Positions 1-5,249 of a stretch of DNA of 8,615 nt are shown here, in pieces (positions within the stretch are counted from its first letter, which is position 1; the number at the start of each line of letters is the position of its first letter). Source of the DNA: Clostridiales bacterium. GTDB lineage: Bacteria; Bacillota_A; Clostridia; Oscillospirales; Oscillospiraceae. The notes beneath the pieces were generated by a model. The model saw nothing but the letters and a program-made list of their open reading frames with translations, ran no database searches and was not told where the DNA came from. The translations under genes were made by a program, and so were the position numbers. The stretch lies in assembly GCA_019417795.1 (NCBI GenBank), contig DXUR01000093.1, positions 1 through 8,615 of the forward strand. Reading direction: 5' to 3'.

Positions 1-306
1 TTCATATTCTCTTCTACTTTTATTATTATCACAATATGTTTTTAGTGCTTCTTGAAATACATTTTCACTGGTGTCCCTAAAACTAAAATCTATATCCTCA
101 TCTTCAGAATCCTTCAATACCACCTCTCCCCATAGTTTCTTTTGAGTTTCATTATCTATTTCCTGTAGTCTTTCACATATAGCCTCAAATCTTGGCTGTA
201 ATTTATTGATGAAGCCATTAGAACGCAATATTTCCTTTCTTTCTAATAATAAGTCCTTATATTCCTCATTCTTGTCCAATTCTTCTTGCAACTTCTTTAT
301 AATCAT
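1..306 (-). CDS. Partial hypothetical protein in the flank of the element
   Basis: An open frame runs on the minus strand from an ATG at 306 to the window edge, 102 codons without a stop. The peptide is strongly charged (many Lys, Glu, Asp), AT-rich in codon use, and probably helical, with a likely coiled-coil stretch in the first 60 residues. I do not recognise the family. No convincing Shine-Dalgarno precedes the ATG, and an in-frame TAA sits directly upstream of it. A different frame upstream is also open across 300-350 (reading RTSKEIIRNLLNDYKE). The visible start may therefore be internal to a gene broken by the insertion or by a frameshift. Composition differs clearly from the GC-richer int gene, which suggests flanking DNA rather than the element. 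The open frame is seen; the interrupted-gene reading is inference. Confidence 0.5.
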   Translation of the reverse strand, partial: MIIKKLQEELDKNEEYKDLLLERKEILRSNGFINKLQPRFEAICERLQEIDNETQKKLWGEVVLKDSEDEDIDFSFRDTSENVFQEALKTYCDNNKSRREYE

Positions 307-345
307 TTAATAGATTTCTAATTATCTCTTTAGATGTTCTTATAT

Positions 346-379
346 GCCGGTATAGCCCGTTACTTCGGGCTTTTCCGGC
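346..379. terminator. Two-tier hairpin near the element end, possible terminator
   Basis: Inner arms agcccg (354-359) and cgggct (366-371) pair perfectly. Outer arms gccgg (346-350) and ccggc (375-379) enclose them. The plus strand has a short T run (371-374) inside the outer stem; the minus strand has little T tract. It lies between the int stop and the flanking ORF and could end int transcripts or mark the element edge. Its polarity is uncertain. Confidence 0.5.
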
Positions 380-441
380 ACTTTTCATATCGGAAGAACC
401 TCACAAATCTTTTTATTACCCCTCATGTTTTCGCTCTCAAA

Positions 442-477
442 AGTAGTAAAAGCAGTAGTAAATTCTGCGTACTACTT
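442..477. repeat. Integrase arm-type (DR2-like) binding sites
   Basis: AGTAGTAAA occurs at 442-450 and again at 454-462, exactly 12 bp apart, the second copy reading agtagtaaattc (454-465). A third copy, in inverted orientation, is tactactt at 470-477 and overlaps the int stop codon. From memory, the DR2 arm site bound by the Tn916 Int N-terminal domain contains AGTAGTAAATTC. The integrase here has that same kind of N-terminal domain, so these are probably its arm sites. The true end of the element should lie within roughly 150 bp to the left. Confidence 0.7.
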
Positions 478-1753
478 ATGCCGCCTTGGTTTCCTCGGCG
501 CTTTCCGCCGCAGGCTCCGGCTTGGCCTCTGCGGTGGGTTTTGCCTTGGCTTGCAGCCGTTCCATTTCCTCCTGTGCGGAATGGAAAGTAGCGTGGGCGT
601 AATAGTTCAGCGTCATTACAATGTTGGCGTGTCCCATGATGTACTGCAATGCTTTGGGGTTCATGCCCGCGTTTGCCATTCTGGTACAGAATGTATGCCG
701 CATGGTGTGCGGCGTCATCACATCGGGCAGCGGCTCCTTGTGGCACTTGTTGTACTTCTTGGCAAGGCACTTGAACATGGCGTCATAGTTGACGGCGGTT
801 TTGGGCAGGCCATCCCGGTTCAGGAACAGGAAGTCCTTATAACCATCAACCTTAATGCACCTGCCGTCCCTGCGCTTCTTCAACACGCGCTCAAACGCTT
901 CATAGGCGGCTGCGCTCATCGGCACTTGACGGAATCCGCTTTCTGTTTTTGGCGCTTCGATATAGTAGCCGTCCTCGGTGCTTCTCAAAAGCTGGTGGTC
1001 TACATTCACAAAGCGCTTCTCAAAATTCAGGTCGGCTGGCGTCAGGCCGCAGAGTTCGGAAATACGAAGCCCGGTTTCCAGCAGGATCACCACCTCGTCA
1101 TAATACTTGGCATAGACAGGATCGTTCTGCATGAAGTCCAAAAGCTCGTTTTCCTGTGTAGGGGTAAGCGGCACCTTTGGTACGGTATCGTCGTTGATAA
1201 CCTCATTGATCTGGAAGTCAAAAGGATTCTTGCGGAGGCAATCGTCCTGTACGGCCATATAAAAGATGGCTTTTAAGGAACGCTTGCTGTTGCAGATGGT
1301 GTTGTAGGCAACGCCCTTTTCCTGCATACGCAAGGCCCATTCTTTTGCGTCGGACAGCTTCACGCTGTCAATGCTGGCCGCGCCCAGCTTATCTTCGGAC
1401 AGAAGTTTCATTAACTGCTGGCGGCTCTTTTGGGTTCCTTTCCGCACATTCCCGCGCTGCCGGGTGTACTTTTCATAAAGCTGGCACACGGTCATTTTCT
1501 TGCCGATGGTGTCTATCCCGTCGTCAAGGTCTTTCTGTATCTGCTTGATCTTCTCGCGCAGGGAAAGACAGGGCCGTTTCCCGGCAGGTACTTTGTCGGT
1601 AGGTACTAACTTCCATGAGTAAACAAACTGGGTTTCTCCAAAGGTGTCAATGTATTTGTAAGCGTATCTTCCATCTGATCGCTGGCTCTCTCCAGACTTC
1701 AAAAGGCGGCCTTTGTTGTCCCGTCTTTTTTCATCTCGTTCTTTTCTTGGCAT
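476..1753 (-). CDS. int: Tn916/Tn1549-type tyrosine integrase
   Basis: A 425-residue site-specific tyrosine recombinase that integrates and, with Xis, excises the element. Residues about 8-75 match the Tn916 Int arm-binding domain (KRRDNKGRLLKSGESQR and the following aromatic strand). About 85-175 is the SAM-like core-binding domain. The catalytic domain shows Arg230 in TGLRISEL, Lys269 in APKTESG, His349 and Arg352 in TPHTMRHTF, His375 in MGHAN, and the tyrosine nucleophile in TLNYYAHA (384 or 385). All key residues are present, so it should be active. It is about 20 residues longer than Tn916 Int because of an Ala/Glu/Lys/Pro-rich tail from about 401. The ATG at 1753 has GGAG nine bases upstream. 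It follows xis on the same strand, separated by about 80 bp containing dyads. Confidence 0.96.
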   Translation of the reverse strand: MPRKERDEKRRDNKGRLLKSGESQRSDGRYAYKYIDTFGETQFVYSWKLVPTDKVPAGKRPCLSLREKIKQIQKDLDDGIDTIGKKMTVCQLYEKYTRQRGNVRKGTQKSRQQLMKLLSEDKLGAASIDSVKLSDAKEWALRMQEKGVAYNTICNSKRSLKAIFYMAVQDDCLRKNPFDFQINEVINDDTVPKVPLTPTQENELLDFMQNDPVYAKYYDEVVILLETGLRISELCGLTPADLNFEKRFVNVDHQLLRSTEDGYYIEAPKTESGFRQVPMSAAAYEAFERVLKKRRDGRCIKVDGYKDFLFLNRDGLPKTAVNYDAMFKCLAKKYNKCHKEPLPDVMTPHTMRHTFCTRMANAGMNPKALQYIMGHANIVMTLNYYAHATFHSAQEEMERLQAKAKPTAEAKPEPAAESAEETKAA

Positions 1754-1783
1754 TTCGTCATGCTCCTTTCCATGACGGAAAGA

Positions 1784-1848
1784 GCCTTGACACGCTTATA
1801 ACCTATTATAACACGAGCAAGGCCCTTTTTCACTATATTGTGTCAAGG
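1784..1848. promoter_or_regulatory. Dyad cluster between xis and int
   Basis: A dyad centred at 1803.5 has arms gccttg (1784-1789) and caaggc (1818-1823), with inner arms ttataa (1796-1801) and ttataa (1806-1811). A second perfect 9-bp inverted repeat pairs ccttgacac (1785-1793) with gtgtcaagg (1840-1848), whose right arm reaches into the end of xis. On the minus strand a TATAAT lies in this stretch but has no good -35. The region could hold an int-proximal promoter or operator, or fold in the xis-int transcript. Function is inferred only. Confidence 0.5.
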
Positions 1849-2036
1849 GAATCAATAATTTTTTCAAACTGCTTCCGTTTGATCTGGATGCGGTTGCCGT
1901 TCAGGATCACCCAGCCAGCGGTGGGGTTTTCCTCGGCAAGCCGACGCAGTTTGTTTTCCCCGATTCGAAAATATTTAGACGCTTCCTCAATGGTGAGCGT
2001 GTATTTTTCCCAAATAGGCACATCGTTATTACTCAT
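1833..2036 (-). CDS. xis: Tn916-type excisionase
   Basis: A 67-residue DNA-bending recombination directionality factor that works with Int to excise the element. The sequence is nearly the Tn916 Xis sequence, with the winged-helix core [20 protein letters not shown] at about 12-31, followed by a basic strand and the segment [15 protein letters not shown]. The chosen ATG at 2036 follows AAGGGGG and aligns with the known N-terminus. The frame is open up to 2180, but that extension looks non-coding. It lies just upstream of int on the same strand, and some 430 bp downstream of the Orf8-type regulator, with structured non-coding DNA in between. Confidence 0.95.
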   Translation of the reverse strand: MSNNDVPIWEKYTLTIEEASKYFRIGENKLRRLAEENPTAGWVILNGNRIQIKRKQFEKIIDSLDTI

Positions 2037-2041
2037 AACAT

Positions 2042-2469
2042 GGCCCCCTTTCTTTTCAAAACAAAGGTTATTGTTGTGAAAGTGGGCAGAAAGTAACGGA
2101 CGGCTGCTGGCACAGCTCCACGGGAATCTCACCCCTGCGTGGTTCTCACGCGGCCCTGCTCGTTGCCTGCGACGCTTCAAACGCTCGGACTACGACGGCA
2201 AGGGAGTATCATTGTCCTGTCTGCGCGTCGTCGCCCGCAGGCTGCCACACCTGCTTTACGGCCCGGTAAAATCGCTCCGCTTATCCCAATGAGGGAAAAC
2301 CTCTTGGCGCACCTGCCGCCCGGCTCGGCGCAGACAGAATGTATCCGTCTGCCCTATGACGCGCCGCCATTGTCCTGCGGGCGTATTTGTCAAGGAGCAA
2401 AGGGGCCGCCGGGAAAACAGGCAGGCGGGGAAAGGGAAAGCCGCCTGTCTATGGCCGGGGCCTTAACCG
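2042..2469 (-). other. Structured non-coding leader between Orf8-type gene and xis
   Basis: This 430-bp stretch has no plausible gene. The open frames on either strand have atypical, Arg/Pro/Cys-rich translations and no proper start. It carries many short inverted repeats: gctg/cagc (2106-2109/2113-2116), ccac..gtgg around ggg/ccc (2118-2142), gcgtg/cacgc (2137-2141/2147-2151), ctgcg/cgcag (2221-2225/2236-2240), tccc/ggga (2284-2287/2293-2296) and gcagac/gtctgc (2330-2335/2347-2352). Two of these (2118-2142 and 2137-2151) are mutually exclusive. It is GC-rich compared with the flank and cargo. It would be the 5' leader of xis-int mRNA and may be a structured regulatory RNA. The repeats are seen; the RNA role is inferred. 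Confidence 0.45.
2422..2447 (-). terminator. Possible attenuator just downstream of the Orf8-type gene
   Basis: A perfect 7-bp stem (caggcgg 2422-2428, ccgcctg 2441-2447) with a 12-nt pyrimidine-rich loop on the minus strand. It is followed on that strand by CCTGTTTT. It lies 23 bp beyond the stop of the HTH regulator and before xis. The T tract is only four bases, so this would be a weak or regulated terminator. Confidence 0.45.
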
Positions 2470-2712
2470 TCAGTCGCCAATGGGACTAACGATGGAATGG
2501 ATCAGCTTGATTTGCAATCGGCGCTTCATATACTCGTCAATGCAGATATGAGGCTGACCGCTGCCGTCATAGAGCGTCCGGGTACACAGCTTATTGATAT
2601 AGCCGTCATAATGCTGCAAGACACGCTCCACGGCTTCGGCGTTACCGGCGCAGGCCGCGTCGATCACAAAATCAGGCAGAGGGCTTTTGCCCTTGTAACT
2701 GGATTGCTTCAT
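2470..2712 (-). CDS. Tn916 Orf8-type helix-turn-helix regulator
   Basis: An 80-residue protein of the small HTH family found beside the Orf7-type sigma factor in Tn916-like elements. In Tn916 these two proteins promote transcription of excision and transfer genes. Recognisable segments are PLPDFVIDAACAGNAEAVER (about 11-30), a middle portion predicted helical with a conserved YINKL, and the C-terminal CIDEYMKRRLQIKLIHSI, which corresponds to the DEDL-type motif of the family. The ATG at 2712 has GGGAGG ten bases upstream, and that ribosome binding site overlaps the end of the upstream sigma-like gene, implying translational coupling. Only six bases separate the two genes. A hairpin and the long xis leader follow. 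Confidence 0.85.
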   Translation of the reverse strand: MKQSSYKGKSPLPDFVIDAACAGNAEAVERVLQHYDGYINKLCTRTLYDGSGQPHICIDEYMKRRLQIKLIHSIVSPIGD

Positions 2713-2718
2713 CCGCGT

Positions 2719-3150
2719 TTAACCTCCCTCCGGCATGAACGCCATCAATTTTACACGCAGGTCTTTTAAGGTGCTTGTCCTGTGGCGCTGTACTGCGCTG
2801 CGGGACATTCCCATCAGGCGGCCAATTTCTTCGTCAGTCAAATCCAGAACAAAGCGGAGAATCAAAATACTCTGCTCGTCTTTTGGCAGGCTGGCAAACG
2901 CTTCGGCCACAAGCTCGTTGTCGATATGTAGGTCATAGCCATGCGAACTGAATGTAAAGCTGTCGCAGGAATACCGATCTACGGTCGAGAGCTTGTCCCA
3001 ATCAGCCGGGGAAAGAGCGTCCAGCGACACTTCACGGTCGCGGCGGCACTTCATTTCCCGCAGATAATCTATCGCCTCATGGTACAGAACCAGCTTGCAG
3101 TAGCGGTCAAACTGGCCCCATTCACCGTATTTGCGGGGGATCGCTTCCAT
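2719..3150 (-). CDS. Sigma-70-like regulator, Tn916 Orf7 type
   Basis: A 143-residue small sigma factor-like protein. Residues about 11-45 resemble a reduced region 2. Residues about 79-135 form a clear region 4 helix-turn-helix: ASLPKDEQSILILRF, then LTDEEIGRLMGMSRSAVQRH. In Tn916 the equivalent Orf7 drives expression towards xis and int, so this is likely the master activator of excision. The ATG at 3150 is preceded by AAAGGGGGTGAG, with an in-frame TAG a little upstream, so the start is well fixed. That ribosome binding site can pair with an upstream CCCCC (see 3158-3174). It is translationally coupled to the Orf8-type gene. Confidence 0.9.
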   Translation of the reverse strand: MEAIPRKYGEWGQFDRYCKLVLYHEAIDYLREMKCRRDREVSLDALSPADWDKLSTVDRYSCDSFTFSSHGYDLHIDNELVAEAFASLPKDEQSILILRFVLDLTDEEIGRLMGMSRSAVQRHRTSTLKDLRVKLMAFMPEGG

Positions 3151-3157
3151 CTTCTCA

Positions 3158-3174
3158 CCCCCTTTCTATGGGGG
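3158..3174 (-). promoter_or_regulatory. Hairpin masking the ribosome binding site of the sigma-like gene
   Basis: ccccc (3158-3162) and ggggg (3170-3174) form a perfect 5-bp stem with a 7-nt loop. On the minus strand the 3' arm is the GGGGG of the Shine-Dalgarno region directly before the ATG at 3150. When folded, it would hide the site and limit translation of the sigma-like regulator. Confidence 0.5.
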
Positions 3175-3305
3175 ATGTGGTGGTTCTCTCCCTTTCCGCC
3201 AATAGAGCGAATGGAATCTCTCTGGCTGCCCGCTAAACGCCTCCTTTTTTCACTTTTTTGAAATTTCTTTTTGCGCCGGATAGCAGACCGCAGGAAATAA
3301 CAAAA

Positions 3306-3338
3306 TTCGCCCGGCAGATCAAAGACCCGCTGGGCGAA
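3306..3338 (-). terminator. Rho-independent terminator or attenuator upstream of the sigma-like gene
   Basis: A perfect 7-bp stem (ttcgccc 3306-3312, gggcgaa 3332-3338), extended by two more pairs across a mismatch. On the minus strand it is followed by TTTTGTTATTT. It lies about 155 bp upstream of the sigma-like gene start, and just after the leader ORF stop at 3362. That is the position expected of an attenuator rather than the end of an ordinary operon. Confidence 0.65.
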
Positions 3339-3361
3339 ACAAAAAGCAATATGTTCTTTTC

Positions 3362-3469
3362 CTACATAGTATAGTACATACGCACAGCCGCTTGTCCCCG
3401 CTGCCGGGGGACGGCTTTTTTTGACAGGCTAACCCCTGTCGGAATTTGTCGAAGTAGTTTTCGTTGCAT
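3362..3469 (-). CDS. 35-residue leader peptide candidate
   Basis: An ATG at 3469 is preceded by AGGAGG with an 8-base gap, an ideal ribosome binding site, and opens a 35-codon frame ending in TAG at 3362. The peptide is basic, beginning MQRKLLRQIPTGVSLSKKA and ending MYYTM, with no recognised domain. It lies in the leader of the sigma-like gene, and the terminator at 3306-3338 follows its stop. Its coding sequence spans the hairpins at 3386-3416 and 3423-3440. This layout parallels leader-peptide attenuation upstream of tet(M) in Tn916 (orf12), so it is probably regulatory. An overlapping 61-codon frame (3319-3504) has no ribosome binding site and was not chosen. The frame and site are seen; the role is inferred. 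Confidence 0.5.
   Translation of the reverse strand: MQRKLLRQIPTGVSLSKKAVPRQRGQAAVRMYYTM
3386..3422 (+). terminator. GC-rich hairpin with T7 run on the plus strand
   Basis: agccg (3386-3390) pairs with cggct (3412-3416) and tcccc (3395-3399) with gggga (3407-3411), followed by seven T on the plus strand (3416-3422). It is a strong plus-strand terminator by form, but no plus-strand gene precedes it. Read on the minus strand it is a hairpin inside the leader ORF. Confidence 0.5.
3423..3440. repeat. Inverted repeat inside the leader ORF
   Basis: gacagg (3423-3428) and cctgtc (3435-3440) are perfect 6-bp arms around a 6-nt loop. It directly adjoins the GC-rich hairpin, so the leader holds consecutive stem-loops that a translating ribosome would disrupt. 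Confidence 0.5.
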
Positions 3470-3496
3470 GGCGGCTCCCTCCTAAAGCCGCCATGC
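3466..3496 (-). promoter_or_regulatory. 11-bp inverted repeat framing the leader ORF start
   Basis: gcatggcggct (3466-3476) and agccgccatgc (3486-3496) are perfect 11-bp complements. On the minus strand the 9-nt loop exposes AGGAGGG, the ribosome binding site, while the ATG at 3469 sits in the stem. It could be an RNA switch on leader translation or an operator bound as DNA. Confidence 0.6.
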
Positions 3497-3520
3497 CAGA
3501 ACACGGTGCAGGGGTCGTCG

Positions 3521-3563
3521 AAGCAAAAAGAAACGGCGGCCTTGATCTACTCAAAACCGCCGT
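3521..3563 (-). terminator. Minus-strand terminator downstream of the small hypothetical gene
   Basis: acggcgg (3533-3539) and ccgccgt (3557-3563) form a perfect 7-bp stem. On the minus strand TTTCTTTTT follows. It lies about 150 bp after the stop of the gene at 3714-3971 and would separate cargo transcripts from the recombination module. Confidence 0.6.
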
Positions 3564-3656
3564 ATCCGTCAGTGATACAGGAAAGCGCACGAAATCCTCT
3601 GCCCGTCAGCGTTTTTTTTCTTTTCCCCGCTGTGGAGGCAGATGTTTGAATATGCA

Positions 3657-3692
3657 GGTATGTTTCATGCCGCAAAGGCCACAAAACATACC
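3657..3692. repeat. 9-bp inverted repeat downstream of the small hypothetical gene
   Basis: ggtatgttt (3657-3665) and aaacatacc (3684-3692) are perfect 9-bp arms, with gcc/ggc inside the 18-nt spacer. There is no T tract on either strand beyond it, so it is not a typical terminator. It could be a protein-binding or processing site. Confidence 0.45.
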
Positions 3693-3713
3693 ATGTTAGT
3701 CATTCAATTTGAA

Positions 3714-3971
3714 TTAGAGTTCAATTCTTGCTTTCGATGGCTTATCTTCACAATAGATAACTTTAATCGTTGTTCCCTTGTCAGGGACTTTGTTTCCTGC
3801 GCCAATCCATTTTCGGCAGATGTAATCTTTGCCGTCTATCGTATATTTGACCTTGATAGTATGCGGAAAGGCTGCGCCATCCATCGCATGAACGCGGGCA
3901 GGTTTACGATTCACTTTTAACCACCATTGTTTTATAACTGAAATTACAGTTCCCATTGTTTCTTTTTCCAT
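3714..3971 (-). CDS. Small hypothetical protein, basic, beta-rich
   Basis: An 85-residue protein starting at an ATG preceded by GGAGG with an 8-base gap. It has no signal peptide and no membrane helix. The middle (about 34-60) alternates hydrophobic and charged residues, with HTIKVKYTIDGKDYICRKWI, and is followed by a Pro/Gly turn, VPDKGTTIKVIYCEDKPSKARI. The pattern suggests a small beta barrel. I have seen similar short proteins in clostridial elements, some with an unsupported transporter-permease label that nothing here justifies. It lies downstream of the VanZ operon terminator and a remnant region, so it is probably transcribed separately. Function unknown. Confidence 0.7.
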   Translation of the reverse strand: MEKETMGTVISVIKQWWLKVNRKPARVHAMDGAAFPHTIKVKYTIDGKDYICRKWIGAGNKVPDKGTTIKVIYCEDKPSKARIEL

Positions 3972-4019
3972 AAGTTATACCTCCAATGATATTTTTGATT
4001 GATGATACCTATTTTCTAT

Positions 4020-4211
4020 TCAGCCTTTTCTTTGTTTGTAGTAAAAGCGGAACGCTGCTGCGCCGGTGGCCGCCAACTGTACCAGAATCAGCACAGCAAA
4101 CAGACCGAAGCTCTCATAGTAGAACAGTTCATCCCAAAAATATAGTCTGTTCAAATGATGCCATTTATTGTATTCTAAATTTGTAGGTAAGCTGAACGGG
4201 TAACTTACCAA
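4020..4211 (-). pseudogene. Remnant of a membrane protein gene (C-terminal end)
   Basis: The minus-strand frame is open from about 4235 and ends in TGA at 4020. It has no ATG start and no ribosome binding site, and the first usable codon is a TTG at 4211. The translation is protein-like: a soluble segment with many aromatic residues, then one hydrophobic helix (GLFAVLILVQLAATGAAAF) and a short basic tail. This looks like the last part of a multi-span membrane protein whose front half has been lost. The family is not identifiable. It sits in the AT-rich stretch between the VanZ terminator and the 85-residue gene. A real small membrane protein is a less likely alternative. Confidence 0.35.
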
Positions 4212-4326
4212 GGGATAGCGGCAACAGATGTCTATCTAACCATACTACCATTGAGATCGAAAAGTATGAATTGAAGAGTACAATAATAGGGTTGATTGAG
4301 GATCAACTTTTATTTTTTGTACCTTC

Positions 4327-4434
4327 ATGTTAGAAGCCGTTGTGGACTATTACCTAAAAATAATAGATATAACACAAAGAGAATTATTCAATCTGTCCAA
4401 GCATAACAGGAAGGAAAAGATTGAAATTCCATAG
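4327..4434 (+). pseudogene. Plus-strand gene remnant in the gap before vanZ
   Basis: A 35-codon plus-strand frame from ATG 4327 to TAG 4432 translates to a plausible protein end (EAVVDYYLKIIDITQRELF, then a basic tail). There is no ribosome binding site. An upstream segment in another plus frame, at about 4245-4330, also reads like protein (TTIEIEKYELKSTIIGLIED). Together they suggest a decayed plus-strand gene with a frameshift. The rest of 4212-4473 shows nothing else I can name. Confidence 0.25.
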
Positions 4435-4473
4435 GTAGTGGCTTCGTTGACGCGACTAAGTTCAATACGGAAA

Positions 4474-4531
4474 AATCGGTCTGCAGGTGTGTCAAACAGA
4501 AGACACTATTTTTTTATATCTGAGACCGATT
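4474..4531 (-). terminator. Terminator of the cargo operon
   Basis: aatcggtct (4474-4482) and agaccgatt (4523-4531) form a perfect 9-bp stem, with a second stem inside (gtgtc 4489-4493, gacac 4502-4506). On the minus strand the outer stem runs into TTTTT. It starts 15 bp after the vanZ stop. Confidence 0.65.
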
Positions 4532-4545
4532 GTTTCCGATACAAT

Positions 4546-5169
4546 TTATGGAACATTCAGCACATCATGGACAAACCAAGTCTGAGCCGTGACCATAATG
4601 GCAAATGTGCAAATAGCAAAGAGAAGTACTTCAGCCACAGCATTGACACGGCTGGATTGAAGTTGCTTTTTCAGATTGGCAGGCAAGATTCTTGACAGCA
4701 GACAATAAACTAAAAATCCAATACAGGCTCCAGCGGTATTTGTCATCAAGTCATTGATGTCGGAAGAACCCCAGCCAAACATCTGGACAATTTCAACAGC
4801 CAAAGAAAACAGAAAGCCAGTCAATGCAACCGTCTTCATGTGATGATATTTCTTGTACAGCAGCGGCAGGAAAAATCCCAACGGGACAAACAGAATAATA
4901 TTCAGAATGGTATCAATTGGCCCAGTTATCATACCGATAAATGGAGTCCAAGAAATGTTCGGGCGAAAGGTCATTGTGCTTGTAAAGCCGATGCCTGTGA
5001 CGGTCAAAAGTCCGAATAAATAATAACCAAAAACAAACACTGCAGCGGTATGGAGAAAACTTTGTGTTCTCCCCAATTTTTTGAGCCACAAGAAATACAG
5101 TACGAAGACTGGAACCATAAACACATACCCACTAATTGAGCGGATGAGAATATCAGAAATTGGTATCAT
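4546..5169 (-). CDS. VanZ-family membrane protein
   Basis: A 207-residue protein with about six hydrophobic spans and the hallmark VanZ-domain signatures: NIILFVPLGFFLP (90-102), then EIVQMFGWGSSDINDL (126-141) and NTAGACIG. VanZ of Tn1546 gives low-level teicoplanin resistance by an unresolved mechanism, and other members are linked to lipoglycopeptide or cationic peptide tolerance. No van ligase genes are seen here, so vancomycin resistance should not be assumed. I chose ATG 5169 because AAGGAG lies six to eight bases upstream. The frame is open to 5271, but that extension has no ribosome binding site and overlaps the previous gene. It is the last gene of the operon before the terminator. 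Confidence 0.88.
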   Translation of the reverse strand: MIPISDILIRSISGYVFMVPVFVLYFLWLKKLGRTQSFLHTAAVFVFGYYLFGLLTVTGIGFTSTMTFRPNISWTPFIGMITGPIDTILNIILFVPLGFFLPLLYKKYHHMKTVALTGFLFSLAVEIVQMFGWGSSDINDLMTNTAGACIGFLVYCLLSRILPANLKKQLQSSRVNAVAEVLLFAICTFAIMVTAQTWFVHDVLNVP

Positions 5170-5249
5170 TATTATCTCCTTGTCAAATTCAAATTTATTG
5201 CCCATTCCAGCATTGAGCATTTTCTCATAAAGCAAACAGAATACTGTCA

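Noticed and set aside
425..1276. 283-codon plus-strand frame opposite int
   Set aside because: A shadow of the integrase coding sequence on the other strand, with no start signal or domain.
2037..2180. N-terminal extension of xis
   Set aside because: The extension does not resemble the family, and AAGGGGG fixes the start at 2036, matching the known Tn916 Xis N-terminus.
2368..2395. TTGACA on the minus strand as a promoter for xis
   Set aside because: A TTGACA is present, but no TATAAT-like box lies 16-18 bp downstream of it; the sequence there is GC-rich.
2139..2489. 116-codon plus-strand frame upstream of xis
   Set aside because: The composition is Pro/Arg/Gly-rich with no domain, there is no ribosome binding site, and it runs antisense to the excision operon. 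A GC-rich non-coding region explains it.
3319..3504. 61-codon minus-strand frame overlapping the leader ORF
   Set aside because: No ribosome binding site, and a Cys/Arg-rich translation without a domain. The overlapping 35-codon frame has an ideal ribosome binding site.
4546..5169. Reading the VanZ protein as proof of vancomycin resistance
   Set aside because: No vanH, vanA/B, vanX or vanRS genes are in the window, and VanZ-family proteins are common outside van clusters.
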